NCBI GenBank assembly: GCA_016699165.1
Contig: CP064963.1
Span: 3,844,001 to 3,908,000, forward strand
Source of the DNA: Candidatus Melainabacteria bacterium
GTDB taxonomy: Bacteria > Cyanobacteriota > Vampirovibrionia > Obscuribacterales > Obscuribacteraceae
Direction: 5' to 3'
Length of the DNA stretch: 64,000 nt
The notes under the pieces were generated by a model. That model was not told the DNA's origin and did not search any database. It saw only the letters and a program-made list of their open reading frames with translations. A program made the position numbers and the translations under genes. Shown in pieces: positions 1-7,879 of this stretch (position 1 is its first letter; every line of letters starts with the position of its first letter).

Positions 1-480
1 AGATGGAGTCAGTGGTTGCGGTCCGCTCAAGCGAATCATTTCTCTTGCATAGAACTCGCAAAAATCAATTGCTTCAGCTACATCACCATCTGCTTCAGCC
101 CAGTTCTTGCCGATTTCGACTACAAGCCAGGCAGAAAATTCAAATTTGCGTCTGCGCATAATTGCTGCTGCTTTGAATAAATGACGTGCACGTTTTTGAG
201 GGCAGACTGTTTTCCAAGTTTCAAATGCTGTAACTGCAGCGCTCATAGCATCGTCTGCTTCTTTTACTGAAGCTTGTGAAAAATTGCCTACAATTTCACT
301 TGGGTTACTTGGATTGGTGGAGGACAACTTTTTTTCTGTCTCCACTGCTTGGCCATTTATATGTAGAGGATAATCTTGTCCAAGTTTAGATCGCACTAAT
401 TTCAATGCCGCGTTCATTGCATCTTCATTTGCTTTCACTGAAAAGTCTGTGAAGGGCTCGTTTTGAAATTCGGTGATCAT
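1..480 (-). CDS. rocA: L-glutamate gamma-semialdehyde (P5C) dehydrogenase, N-terminal part
   Basis: This open frame reads from an ATG at 480-478 and runs off the left edge, so only the first 160 residues are visible. The translation has the INGQ segment, the NPSNPSEIVG stretch and the R-x-K-FE-x(4)-LVVEIGKNW-x-EAD-x-DVAEAIDF block that are typical of the NAD-dependent aldehyde dehydrogenases that oxidise P5C/glutamate semialdehyde to glutamate in proline catabolism. The catalytic Cys and the NAD-binding core lie outside the window. An AAGGAG Shine-Dalgarno sits just upstream of the ATG (about 490-495) and supports this start. It could be the ALDH half of a PutA-like protein, but no proline dehydrogenase precedes it, so a free-standing enzyme is more likely. 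Confidence 0.85.
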   Translation of the reverse strand, partial: MITEFQNEPFTDFSVKANEDAMNAALKLVRSKLGQDYPLHINGQAVETEKKLSSTNPSNPSEIVGNFSQASVKEADDAMSAAVTAFETWKTVCPQKRARHLFKAAAIMRRRKFEFSAWLVVEIGKNWAEADGDVAEAIDFCEFYAREMIRLSGPQPLTPS

Positions 481-687
481 TTAAGTACTCCTTGGCGATT
501 TTCCAAGCTTCTTTTATAAAACGAGCTTGGGCAATTTGCTCATATATTTAGGTAGATTTAGTTGTTCAATTAGACGCTTGGCAATTGAGATAGATCTCTT
601 CAATTTTTCAGATAGTTGATTTGAAAACTTTGCGATGTCAAGCGAAAAAGTTTACTAGGTCATATGGCAAATAGAAACTAGAATAGT

Positions 688-1533
688 TTGGATGTGAGTC
701 GAGGAAAATTAGTTATTAACGAGAATTCTAATTCGCGTAAACTTCCAAGTTTTAAAAAGCCACCCCTGACAGAAGTTGTATGTAGCTTCCGCTTCAAGTA
801 CTTAGAGAGACTCTTTGCGCCTTTTTTAGGCACTTATTGGGAGCAAATTAAGGGTGTTTATTCTGCAATGGAAGAAAAGCCTCCAATTGCATCAATTGCC
901 ACGGATGGAGCAGAATTTGGTCTGCAGGACGACTTAGAGTTGGTTCTTAACCCACGAATATGGTTTATCAATCCAGAAAACAATGCGTTAATTCAAGTTC
1001 AAAGAAATCGTTTTATCCATAACTGGCGAAAGAAAGATGAGCAAGCTCAGTATCCTCGGTATCGAAATGTCAGCGCGGAGTTTTTTGCGCGTTTTGAAGA
1101 ATTCGAGCGGTTTTTAAAAAACTTTGATATAGGTAGTCTGGACCCTTTGGAATATGAGCTTACCTATGTAAACCATATTCCCTTGGGTGATTGTTGGGAT
1201 TCATTAGATGATTTAAGTGGTGTTCTCAAATCATTTAAGGCTAAGTCTTGGAAGACTGAAAAATTAAATGAATTGCGAGGTTTTAGCTGGACTTCAAATT
1301 ACGAGTTACCCGATGCCAACGGACTTTTAATATCTAAAGTCCAATCAGCAGTTAGAAACTCTGATAAGAAGAAGTTTCTTCAATTTTCTATTATTGCGCG
1401 GGGTATAGATAAGAATAGAAGCGTGGCCCAGATGAAACCATGGTTTGATTTGGCTCACGAATGGATAGTTGACGGATTTTCAGATTTAACTTCTGATGCT
1501 ATACAAGATAATGTATGGGTAAGAGAAAAATGA
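688..1533 (+). CDS. TIGR04255-like protein, first gene of a three-gene cassette
   Basis: The 281-residue protein has no signal peptide or membrane segment. It opens with a PPLTEVVCSFRF stretch and then has PRIWFINPENN and IQVQRNRFIHNWRK followed by YPRYRNV. This succession is what I recall for the sporadically distributed TIGR04255 family, whose biochemical role is unknown. The start is uncertain: TTG at 688 gives the longest frame, GTG at 694 is an alternative, and neither has a strong ribosome site. It overlaps the next gene, and three genes follow without a gap, so they are almost certainly co-transcribed. The cassette lies between a divergent P5C dehydrogenase and thyA and looks AT-richer than the flanks by eye. 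The family call is from memory of motif order, and the function is unknown. Confidence 0.7.
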   Translation: MDVSRGKLVINENSNSRKLPSFKKPPLTEVVCSFRFKYLERLFAPFLGTYWEQIKGVYSAMEEKPPIASIATDGAEFGLQDDLELVLNPRIWFINPENNALIQVQRNRFIHNWRKKDEQAQYPRYRNVSAEFFARFEEFERFLKNFDIGSLDPLEYELTYVNHIPLGDCWDSLDDLSGVLKSFKAKSWKTEKLNELRGFSWTSNYELPDANGLLISKVQSAVRNSDKKKFLQFSIIARGIDKNRSVAQMKPWFDLAHEWIVDGFSDLTSDAIQDNVWVREK

Positions 1534-1919
1534 CGCAGTCACCTTTTGCTGAAAAACTGAATGATAATTTCAATTTCGAACTTGCAGATTTTGAGGGCTC
1601 GGCAGCTTTAGCTTTGCCAAGTAACTTTGTTGCTCAAGAAATTGACTCTTCGGCTAAATGTCGACTCCGAAAATTCTATAAATCCAAATCTCCAGAGAAT
1701 TACACTTTGGTTTCGGAAGACTTTTACACTAAAGTTGCTGAGTTGACTGCTGATTCGTGGTTAAGCACAGAAATTCCTTTAGAGTCACATTTTGTAGAAT
1801 TTGATGTGACTGTGCGATTTCCCAAGAAAAGAATCTTCTCCAAACTGATCAATATAGATCCCGATCAACTAGCTACAAAGCCACCACGCATAATACTAAG
1901 TGATTCGGATTTTGATTGA
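1530..1919 (+). CDS. hypothetical protein, second gene of the TIGR04255 cassette
   Basis: I chose ATG 1530 because it makes an ATGA overlap with the stop of the upstream gene (1531-1533). An in-frame ATG at 1515 would add five residues. The protein is about 129 residues, soluble and rather acidic at both ends, and mixes predicted strands and helices. It has no motif I recognise, no cysteine cluster, no signal peptide and no membrane span. Its only informative property is context: it is translationally coupled to the TIGR04255-like gene before it and shares one base with the gene after it, which suggests that the three products act together in similar amounts. No function is assigned. Confidence 0.65.
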   Translation: MTQSPFAEKLNDNFNFELADFEGSAALALPSNFVAQEIDSSAKCRLRKFYKSKSPENYTLVSEDFYTKVAELTADSWLSTEIPLESHFVEFDVTVRFPKKRIFSKLINIDPDQLATKPPRIILSDSDFD

Positions 1920-2509
1920 TGTCCACGGAGTGGTATTCACTTGTTTCTCCTGAAACTGAAGTAACACAAGGGGATATTATTTTTTCTTGTCCAGTGTTGG
2001 ACTGGGCTGGAGAATTTGATCCTAAATCAGAACCGGATGGGCAATTGGCTCAAATGGCTGATGGGATTCAAGCTGATGTTATAGTTCTGACTCAGGCCTG
2101 TGATCTTATGCACGGTAAGGTTGATACCGTTATTCTTTGCCAACACCACAGAATACAAGACTATAGAAGAGAATGGAAAGCCGCTATGGGTGACAAATTC
2201 AAGGCAAAAGACTGGGAAAGTTATTGCAAAAAGATCGTCGATGGAATTCAACCTAACTTGTTCATGCTGAATTCAGCTAATCTAGAAACGGAAAAACTGG
2301 ATTACAGAATTGTGGATTTTCATAGAATTTATACAGTTCCATTGGTTTTTTTGAATTCCTATGTGAAAGCTAGAGCTGTAAAACGTCCCAGTCTTTTAGC
2401 ACCTTATCGGGAACACCTCTCCCAATCTTTTGCTAGATTTTTCATGAGAGTTGGATTGCCCCAGAATATTCAAAGAGCGGATGCCTTAAGCAGTTCTCTA
2501 CAAGATTAG
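1919..2509 (+). CDS. hypothetical protein with TQACDL motif, third gene of the TIGR04255 cassette
   Basis: The ATG at 1919 overlaps the previous stop by one base (TGATG); a TTG at 1916 is possible but less likely. The roughly 196-residue protein is cytosolic. It has an N-terminal GDIIFSCPV segment, then VIVLTQACDLMHG, then VDTVILCQ, and near the C-terminus LLAPYREHLSQSFARFFMR. The pattern of a beta strand followed by (T/S)Q-x-CD(L/I) is one I have seen in uncharacterised bacterial proteins near mobile or defence loci, but I cannot name a family. C and D in that motif are candidate active-site or metal residues; this is inference. The gene ends about 90 bases before thyA, which has its own strong ribosome site. 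Confidence 0.65.
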   Translation: MSTEWYSLVSPETEVTQGDIIFSCPVLDWAGEFDPKSEPDGQLAQMADGIQADVIVLTQACDLMHGKVDTVILCQHHRIQDYRREWKAAMGDKFKAKDWESYCKKIVDGIQPNLFMLNSANLETEKLDYRIVDFHRIYTVPLVFLNSYVKARAVKRPSLLAPYREHLSQSFARFFMRVGLPQNIQRADALSSSLQD

Positions 2510-2602
2510 TGTTCTAAACATTGGTTACTCCTCCTTAATAAAATGTTGATGGATGCTGTGCTTCGATAGAATATTCTCAAAACGTCAGGAGGACGCGCCC
2601 GG

Positions 2603-3421
2603 ATGAAAGAGTACCTGGATCTGCTCACGTATATATTGGAAAATGGTGAAGAGCGCAAAGACCGCACAGGCACCGGAACTATTGGTGTTTTCGGTTTGCA
2701 GGCCAGATACAATCTTGCAAAGGGGTTCCCCCTACTGACCACCAAGAAAGTTTTGTTCGATGGAGTATTGCGCGAGTTGCTCTGGTTTTTGAAAGGCTCG
2801 ACCAATATCAACGAAGATCTCAAGCAATACACTCCTATATGGAATGCATGGGCGGATGAAAATGGAGACTTGGGTCCGGTCTATGGATACCAGTGGCGCA
2901 AATGGAATTCTTACGAGCATGATGAAAATGGAGTATTTGAAGAACATCATATCGATCAAATCAAACAAGTCATTCATTCTATAAAAACAGAACCTCATTC
3001 GCGCAGACTTATAGTTTCAGCATGGAATGTGGCTGATTTGAAAAAAATGGCTCTGCCTCCCTGTCATTTGCTTTTTCAATTTTATGTCAATGAAACTCAG
3101 CGCAGACTCGATTTGCAACTTTATCAACGCTCAGCAGATATGGCTCTGGGAGTGCCTTTTAACATAGCAAGCTATGCGTTGCTTTTGATGATGGTGGCAC
3201 AAGAATGTGATTTGAAACCTGGATTTTTTATCCACACCATAGGTGATGCTCATATTTATCTGGACCATTTAGAAGGCGTCAAAAAACAATTGCAGCGTAT
3301 GCCAACAGAACTTCCAACAGTGACAATTGCAAAGAAACCAATTTTCGAATTAGAGTTCGAAGATTTCCAATTGCACAATTATGTTCATCAGGGTTTCATC
3401 AAATTCCCCGTCTCAGTCTAA
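2603..3421 (+). CDS. thyA: thymidylate synthase
   Basis: This enzyme methylates dUMP to dTMP using 5,10-methylene-tetrahydrofolate, which it oxidises to dihydrofolate. The 272-residue length is close to the roughly 264 of the E. coli enzyme. The sequence shows the RTGTGT phosphate/dUMP loop near residue 21, the PPCH motif with nucleophile Cys154, the QRSADMALGVPFN dUMP-binding block and the C-terminal HIYLDHLEG region. An AGGAGG ribosome site lies about 2588-2593, giving a clear start at 2603. The DHFR gene that recycles its dihydrofolate product begins only 15 bases after the stop, so thyA and folA form the usual dTMP-cycle pair. Confidence 0.97.
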   Translation: MKEYLDLLTYILENGEERKDRTGTGTIGVFGLQARYNLAKGFPLLTTKKVLFDGVLRELLWFLKGSTNINEDLKQYTPIWNAWADENGDLGPVYGYQWRKWNSYEHDENGVFEEHHIDQIKQVIHSIKTEPHSRRLIVSAWNVADLKKMALPPCHLLFQFYVNETQRRLDLQLYQRSADMALGVPFNIASYALLLMMVAQECDLKPGFFIHTIGDAHIYLDHLEGVKKQLQRMPTELPTVTIAKKPIFELEFEDFQLHNYVHQGFIKFPVSV

Positions 3422-3436
3422 TTAGAGCTAATATTT

Positions 3437-3976
3437 ATGCGTGAGCGTTTTTCAATGGTTGTGGCTTGTGACCTCAATCGTGGTATCGGAAAAAATAATT
3501 CATTGCCCTGGAGAATTCCGGGCGATTTGAAATTCTTCAAGGATTTAACCACTAAAACAGACGACCCCAACTTGCACAATGCTTGCATTATGGGTCGAAA
3601 AACCTGGGAATCAATTCCTGAGAAGCACAGACCACTTGCTGATCGTTATAACATTGTGCTCACGCGCAAAGCGGCTCTGGATGGACCTGTACCCCAAGGT
3701 GTTTTTGTTTTTGGATCGCTAGACGATGCACTTTTGAAAATGAGTGAAGGACCAATCGATCAAGTCTTTGTTATAGGCGGAGCTGAGATTTACAACCAGG
3801 CAATTTTTCATGAAAAGATGGGAACGCTTTATTTGACCGAAGTAAGAAGTCAATTTGATTGCGACACTTTCTTTCCTGAGTACAAAGAAATGTTTACTCT
3901 CAAATCGACATCCGAAATTATGGTGGAAAACGGCATCGAATACGTCTTCAAAGAGTACCAGCCCTTTATTCCGTAG
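3437..3976 (+). CDS. folA: dihydrofolate reductase
   Basis: The 179-residue protein reduces dihydrofolate to tetrahydrofolate with NADPH and so serves the thymidylate synthase encoded directly upstream. Visible signatures are VVACDLNRGIGKNNSLPW with the Met20-like loop, the acidic folate-binding Asp in GDLKFFK, GRKTWESIP for NADPH binding, and VIGGAEIY followed by LYLTEV. The C-terminal part is slightly longer than in the 159-residue E. coli enzyme. It is co-oriented with thyA with only 15 bases between, so it is probably in the same transcript. Confidence 0.96.
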   Translation: MRERFSMVVACDLNRGIGKNNSLPWRIPGDLKFFKDLTTKTDDPNLHNACIMGRKTWESIPEKHRPLADRYNIVLTRKAALDGPVPQGVFVFGSLDDALLKMSEGPIDQVFVIGGAEIYNQAIFHEKMGTLYLTEVRSQFDCDTFFPEYKEMFTLKSTSEIMVENGIEYVFKEYQPFIP

Positions 3977-3994
3977 ATTTGAAATTGAGATATA

Positions 3995-4378
3995 ATGACT
4001 TTGATGAAAATAAACGGTCAAATTTATTCATTCGTTTTTGTTGCAGCACTGCTTGGTCTTCTGGTCAATGCAAGCAGCTCGCAGGCGGGTGAAAGTGGAA
4101 ATGTCGACAAAGGCAAAACAATTTTTGAAGGACGCACTTGTGCCGACTGTCATAAAGACGGGGGCAATTTGCTCAAGCCAAGCAAGCCCATCAAGGGTTC
4201 TGCTTTCGACAAAAAATACAAAGATGATGCCAAGCTCATACAAGCAATTCGAAAAGGCGTTCCCGGTTCAAGCATGAGAGCTTTTGGCGCTGACGAAATT
4301 AGTGACGCCGATATGAAAGATCTAGTTGCTTACATCCGAAATTTTTCAAATTCTTCTTCTTCAAAAAAATCCAAGTAA
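3995..4378 (+). CDS. secreted mono-heme c-type cytochrome (c6/class I-like)
   Basis: A 127-residue protein with an N-terminal signal peptide (hydrophobic run at about residues 12-27, ending in SSQA) and one heme c attachment motif, CADCH. A likely axial Met lies in the GSSMRAFG segment and is followed by the ISDADMKDLVAYIRNF terminal helix, the typical class I/c6 layout. It would carry electrons in the periplasm. The C-terminus is a short Ser/Lys tail. No oxidase or reductase partner gene is adjacent, so its electron donor and acceptor cannot be inferred here. It follows folA by 18 bases and immediately precedes aat. Confidence 0.88.
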   Translation: MTLMKINGQIYSFVFVAALLGLLVNASSSQAGESGNVDKGKTIFEGRTCADCHKDGGNLLKPSKPIKGSAFDKKYKDDAKLIQAIRKGVPGSSMRAFGADEISDADMKDLVAYIRNFSNSSSSKKSK

Positions 4379-4382
4379 TTTC

Positions 4383-4967
4383 TTGAATCCCAACTTCACT
4401 CCCGAAATCGTTCTTGCTGCGTACAGCCAAGGCGTTTTTCCCATGGGGCATGCTGGTGGAAAAATTGCCTGGTATTCACCCGATCCCAGATGCATTATCG
4501 ACTTGCAGAATTTTCACATCTCAAAACGGCTGGCTCGCACTTACAGACAAAATAAATTCGAACTGAAAGTAAATAGCGCCTGGGACGAAGTAATTAGAAT
4601 TTGTGCTCGCAGTGAGACAGAAGGAATTTGGATCACTGACGACATTGTCAGGGTGTATACCGAATTACACAAACGTGGATTTGCTCATTCAGTTGAAGCG
4701 TACAAAGATGGCAAATTAGCGGGCGGGCTTTATGGTATCAGCCTCGGCGGAGCATTTATGGGTGAGTCGATGTTTCACATTGAGCGCGACGCATCCAAAA
4801 TTTGTCTTGCATATTTGGTCGAGAGATTACGCGAACGTCATTTTGTTTTATTAGATTCGCAATACATGACGAGCCATCTTCAAACTTTCAATGCTATTCA
4901 GATTCCACGAAACGAATATTTAGTACGCCTTGAGCATGCGCTTAATTTGCCCTGCAGATTTGTCTGA
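4383..4967 (+). CDS. aat: leucyl/phenylalanyl-tRNA-protein transferase
   Basis: This enzyme transfers Leu or Phe from charged tRNA to proteins with N-terminal Lys or Arg and so creates N-degrons for ClpS/ClpAP. The sequence has LAAYSQGVFPMG, WYSPDPRCII, the GIWITDDIV segment and the GGLYGISLGGAFMGESMFH signature. The reading frame extends upstream into the cytochrome gene, but family members begin close to the FTPEIVLAAY segment. I therefore prefer the TTG at 4383, five bases after the cytochrome stop, giving 194 residues; the first in-frame ATG is too far in. It ends two bases before the convergent cyclophilin gene. Confidence 0.9.
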   Translation: MNPNFTPEIVLAAYSQGVFPMGHAGGKIAWYSPDPRCIIDLQNFHISKRLARTYRQNKFELKVNSAWDEVIRICARSETEGIWITDDIVRVYTELHKRGFAHSVEAYKDGKLAGGLYGISLGGAFMGESMFHIERDASKICLAYLVERLRERHFVLLDSQYMTSHLQTFNAIQIPRNEYLVRLEHALNLPCRFV

Positions 4968-4969
4968 AA

Positions 4970-5716
4970 TCAAAAACCCGAGTCTGGAATTTCTTTGATA
5001 GGCTGATAACCCGAGCCCCGACCACCAGTTTGCTGCCCGCCAGAAGTTGGACCCGAATTTGAACTGGAGCCCGAATTTGAACTGGATGCAGAATTTGAAT
5101 TTGATCCTGAATTATCTTGTGATTGTTTGCGACCGCCAGGACCCTGTACGATGCGTGCTGAGACAATTTGATCGCCTCGTTGCATATTCATCACCGGTCC
5201 AAGATTTCCAAGCACTCTGCCGAAAATGGCATAACGATTATCGAGTTGGTTGATTGCTTGTTTAGTTATGTAAAACTGACAGCTTGCAGAATTTGGATTG
5301 TCAGATCGAGCCATCGCTACAACACCTGGTCTGTTGTGTCTGAGCATGCGATGAATCTCTAAAGGAACAAATCGAGGTCTGCCGGTTTCGGGATCGATAA
5401 AATTTCCACGTCCAGTTCCAGTTGGATCTCCACCTTGAATACACCATTTTTCGATGCGATGAAAAATGGTCCCGTCATAAGCGCCACGCTCGACCAGATC
5501 TAAAAAATTGGCACCTGTGCGCGGCACGACGTTATAAAAAACCTGGATAAAAATCTTGCCTCTCGTGGTAACGAGTTCAACCACAGGATCATCTGCATTT
5601 TGACAATGAGTTGCAGGTGCTATTGCAAGATTGAGTAAAATCGCCCCAGTCATAGCCGCAGGAAGAAGTAGCGCGGCTTTGAATTTGAATTGAGAAATCA
5701 GTCCATGAACATTCAT
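4970..5716 (-). CDS. exported cyclophilin-type peptidyl-prolyl isomerase
   Basis: A 248-residue protein with an N-terminal hydrophobic segment (about residues 12-34) that is a signal peptide or anchor, followed by a cyclophilin core. Core landmarks are VVELVTTRGKI, the FHRIEKWCIQGGDPTGTGRG block, MARSDNPNSASCQFYI and YAIFGRV. The catalytic Arg in FHR is present. The C-terminus is a low-complexity Ser/Asn/Gly linker of about 30 residues and a Gly-rich tail. It should catalyse proline isomerisation outside the cytoplasm. Two further cyclophilins occur at 33.1-34.2 kb. The first 30 residues or so could be an uncleaved anchor. Confidence 0.9.
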   Translation of the reverse strand: MNVHGLISQFKFKAALLLPAAMTGAILLNLAIAPATHCQNADDPVVELVTTRGKIFIQVFYNVVPRTGANFLDLVERGAYDGTIFHRIEKWCIQGGDPTGTGRGNFIDPETGRPRFVPLEIHRMLRHNRPGVVAMARSDNPNSASCQFYITKQAINQLDNRYAIFGRVLGNLGPVMNMQRGDQIVSARIVQGPGGRKQSQDNSGSNSNSASSSNSGSSSNSGPTSGGQQTGGRGSGYQPIKEIPDSGF

Positions 5717-5836
5717 TACGCTTATCCTGCCACGAGTCTCTTATAAATATGCATGCTAAAGGCGATGTTCGAAAACTTATTTCAACGGGCAAAAAGTGTG
5801 TATCGAATCGGTATCTAATCACACGGAAGTTAATTG

Positions 5837-6826
5837 ATGGCGCTTTACGCAGATTTGCACAGACACCTTGGTGGAGCACTACACCCTCGAATCATCTACA
5901 AATTTTTGCAGAGGCAGGATCATGAGGTTCTGAATTTTTTTCCTGACTATGAAGGGTTTTATAACTGGTTCACGAGACCCTGCAACACGCTTGAAGAATT
6001 CGTCAAAATTCACTCGCTTGTTGAAGAATTACAAAGTATTGAGCACTTGCCATATTTCTGTTTGAGGTTATGTCGAGGAGCATATACATTCGAGAATCTT
6101 CAATATCTTGAAATACGCTATAACCCTTATTTTCGTACTGACAAAAATTTGGGCATCGATAAACGTCTGGGACAAATGAGAGATATCATCGGTGTCATTA
6201 CGACAAATTTTAGACCAGCCGATTATCCAATTGTGGTCAAACAAATTCTTTGCTTCGATCGACGACTGCCTTTGAAGTTGAATGAAGAAATTCTCAAAGC
6301 AGCAGTGGAAAACATAGGACCCGTTGTGGGAGTGGATTTAGCGGGACCTGAAATCAATCCAGAAGTTTCAGAAGAATGGGTCACACTTTTTTCTAAAGCG
6401 CGAGCGGCAGGATTGAAAACAACATGTCACTTGGGTGAGACAACAGCAGATAATATACACCCGCAACTTTTTTCTGTGCTCGATCGAATCGGACATGGAA
6501 TTCATATTCCGCTTGCAAGACCTGAGCTTTTAAAAGATCTTGCACGCAAACAAATCACGCTTGAGGTCTGCCCTACAAGCTACCGCCAGACTGGCACAAT
6601 GAAAGATTTGTCCAATCTCAAAGAAGTATTTAAACGGTGTAAGGAACATGGAGTTGCAATTGCAGTTTGCACTGATAATCCTGGACGCAATCCGGCACCT
6701 TGTACATTACCAGGCGAATATGAACGATTGATCGATCACGATGTGATCGATTTTGCAGATCTCAAACATATCCAACAAGAAGCATTCAGATCTGCATTTG
6801 GATTCGTCCGTGGAGAGCGGCATTAA
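5837..6826 (+). CDS. adenosine deaminase-family amidohydrolase
   Basis: A 329-residue metal-dependent hydrolase of the adenosine deaminase superfamily. Landmarks in order are DLHRHLGGA (HxH metal site), CHLGET (the metal His and general-acid Glu of the HxGE motif, here HLGE), RIGHGIHI, LEVCPTSYRQTG and CTDNPG (the STDDP-like motif, with one Asp replaced by Asn). This is a deaminase fold acting on adenosine, adenine or a related N-ribosyl compound; the substrate cannot be assigned. The Asn in CTDNPG is a deviation from the usual DDP. ATG 5837 is preferred over TTG 5834 because the conserved motif begins immediately and a GGAAG site precedes it. Confidence 0.85.
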   Translation: MALYADLHRHLGGALHPRIIYKFLQRQDHEVLNFFPDYEGFYNWFTRPCNTLEEFVKIHSLVEELQSIEHLPYFCLRLCRGAYTFENLQYLEIRYNPYFRTDKNLGIDKRLGQMRDIIGVITTNFRPADYPIVVKQILCFDRRLPLKLNEEILKAAVENIGPVVGVDLAGPEINPEVSEEWVTLFSKARAAGLKTTCHLGETTADNIHPQLFSVLDRIGHGIHIPLARPELLKDLARKQITLEVCPTSYRQTGTMKDLSNLKEVFKRCKEHGVAIAVCTDNPGRNPAPCTLPGEYERLIDHDVIDFADLKHIQQEAFRSAFGFVRGERH

Positions 6827-7135
6827 AAGCCAATCTCTGAAGTTTTTCTTGGGCACCAGCTTCGGTATCTGAGTGACTCGATCGAATATCGAAATAGTAA
6901 TTTCGAGAGTCCGCTTTAAGATCAAAAATATAGATTTTGTATTTTATCTATTGCATTTTTTAGAAAATAAAAGTAACCTATCTGCGTGTGGTGTGATAAC
7001 TCAATTTGAATTTCAAATCGAAACCAAATTGAAAAACGTTCTAGCTAAAAGATGGTGGCACAACTGAATTAACAGCAAAACCGAGTCTTCATCGAAGTTT
7101 TAGCAGAACAATTAGCATGATCCGGAGGATAAATA
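6827..7135 (+). other. intergenic region with an inverted repeat, upstream of the histone-like gene
   Basis: This stretch of about 309 bases has no convincing gene. It contains an inverted repeat with 7-base arms TCGAAAT/ATTTCGA and a 4-base loop at 6889-6906. Outer GACTC/GAGTC arms (about 6875-6911) can also pair. There is no T-run after it, so it is more likely an operator or RNA structure than a terminator. The distal part is very AT-rich and presumably carries the promoter of the Lys/Ala-rich gene. A good GGAGG ribosome site lies at about 7122-7128. Short open frames here look random. Confidence 0.4.
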
Positions 7136-7711
7136 ATGCAAAGTAAAACATCGGCAGAGAAAGAACCAAATTCTAAGGTTCTTCCTGCTCCTAGCAGCGT
7201 TTCTGAAAAAGAAACAGCTAAGGCTGGTAAAGCTACTAAAGCAAAACCAAAAGCCAAAAAAGCTGCTGCTAAAAAACCAGCTGCCAAAAAGCCAGCTGCT
7301 AAGAAAGCTGCTGCTAAAAAGCCTGCTGCTAAGAAAGCTGCTCCTAAGAAAGCCGCTGCTAAGAAGCCTGCTGCTAAGAAAGCTGCTCCTAAGAAAGCTG
7401 CTGCTAAGAAAGCTGCTCCTAAAAAAGCTGCTGCTAAAAAGCCAGCTGCTAAGAAAGCTGCTCCTAAGAAAGCCGCTGCTAAAAAGCCAGCTGCTAAGAA
7501 AGCTGCTCCTAAAAAAGCCGCTGCTAAAAAAGCTGCTCCTAAAAAAGCCGCCGCTAAAAAAGCTGCTCCTAAAAAAGCCGCCGCTAAAAAAGCCGCTCCT
7601 AAAAAAGCTGCAGCCAAAAAGCCAGCCGCTAAAAAAGCTCCTAAGAAAAAAGGTGCTAAGCGCTCTAGCAAAGCTACAGCAGCTCCAGTATCCATGGGCA
7701 CTGAAGGTTAA
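7136..7711 (+). CDS. histone H1-like Lys/Ala/Pro-repeat DNA-binding protein
   Basis: A 191-residue, extremely basic protein. After about 40 residues without repeats, nearly the whole sequence (residues about 41-175) consists of alternating units such as KKPAAKKAAPKK and KKAAAKK, ending in KRSSKATAA. This resembles the C-terminal tail of eukaryotic histone H1 and bacterial H1-like proteins (AlgP/Hc1-type), which bind and compact DNA without sequence specificity. It has no folded domain and no signal peptide. A strong GGAGG ribosome site and an intrinsic terminator (7742-7775) define a single-gene transcript, suggesting high expression. Confidence 0.85.
   Translation: MQSKTSAEKEPNSKVLPAPSSVSEKETAKAGKATKAKPKAKKAAAKKPAAKKPAAKKAAAKKPAAKKAAPKKAAAKKPAAKKAAPKKAAAKKAAPKKAAAKKPAAKKAAPKKAAAKKPAAKKAAPKKAAAKKAAPKKAAAKKAAPKKAAAKKAAPKKAAAKKPAAKKAPKKKGAKRSSKATAAPVSMGTEG
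7255..7645 (+). repeat. in-frame DNA repeat encoding KAAPKK/KPAAKK units
   Basis: Within the histone-like gene the DNA is a run of near-identical 12- to 27-base units built on GCTGCTAAGAAA and GCTCCTAAGAAA, differing mostly at synonymous third positions (aag/aaa, gct/gcc). The repeats stay in frame, so expansion or contraction would change protein length without breaking it. The third-position variation suggests selection on the amino acids rather than a recent slippage burst. Confidence 0.85.
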
Positions 7712-7741
7712 TCCTCAGTAACTAGGTTACAAACAAATTGC

Positions 7742-7775
7742 AAAGCCCCGGTTTCTAAAGCCGGGGCTTTCTATT
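7742..7775 (+). terminator. Rho-independent terminator of the histone-like gene
   Basis: A perfect 10-base stem, AAAGCCCCGG (7742-7751) pairing with CCGGGGCTTT (7761-7770), has a 9-base loop and is followed by a T-rich CTATTTG. It begins about 30 bases after the stop codon. This is the clearest intrinsic terminator in the window. Confidence 0.9.
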
Positions 7776-7879
7776 TGTGATCATATATATAGAATGCAAA
7801 TAGTTATTCTCGCCAAAAATAAAAGCCAGAATTTTGCGCTATTCACAAAAGAATGTACTGCACTAAATGTGATACCACA

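Noticed and set aside
7069..7701. Minus-strand frame rich in FLGAAFLAA repeats
   Set aside because: It is the mirror of the Lys/Ala/Pro repeat gene; the plus frame has a ribosome site and terminator, the other does not.
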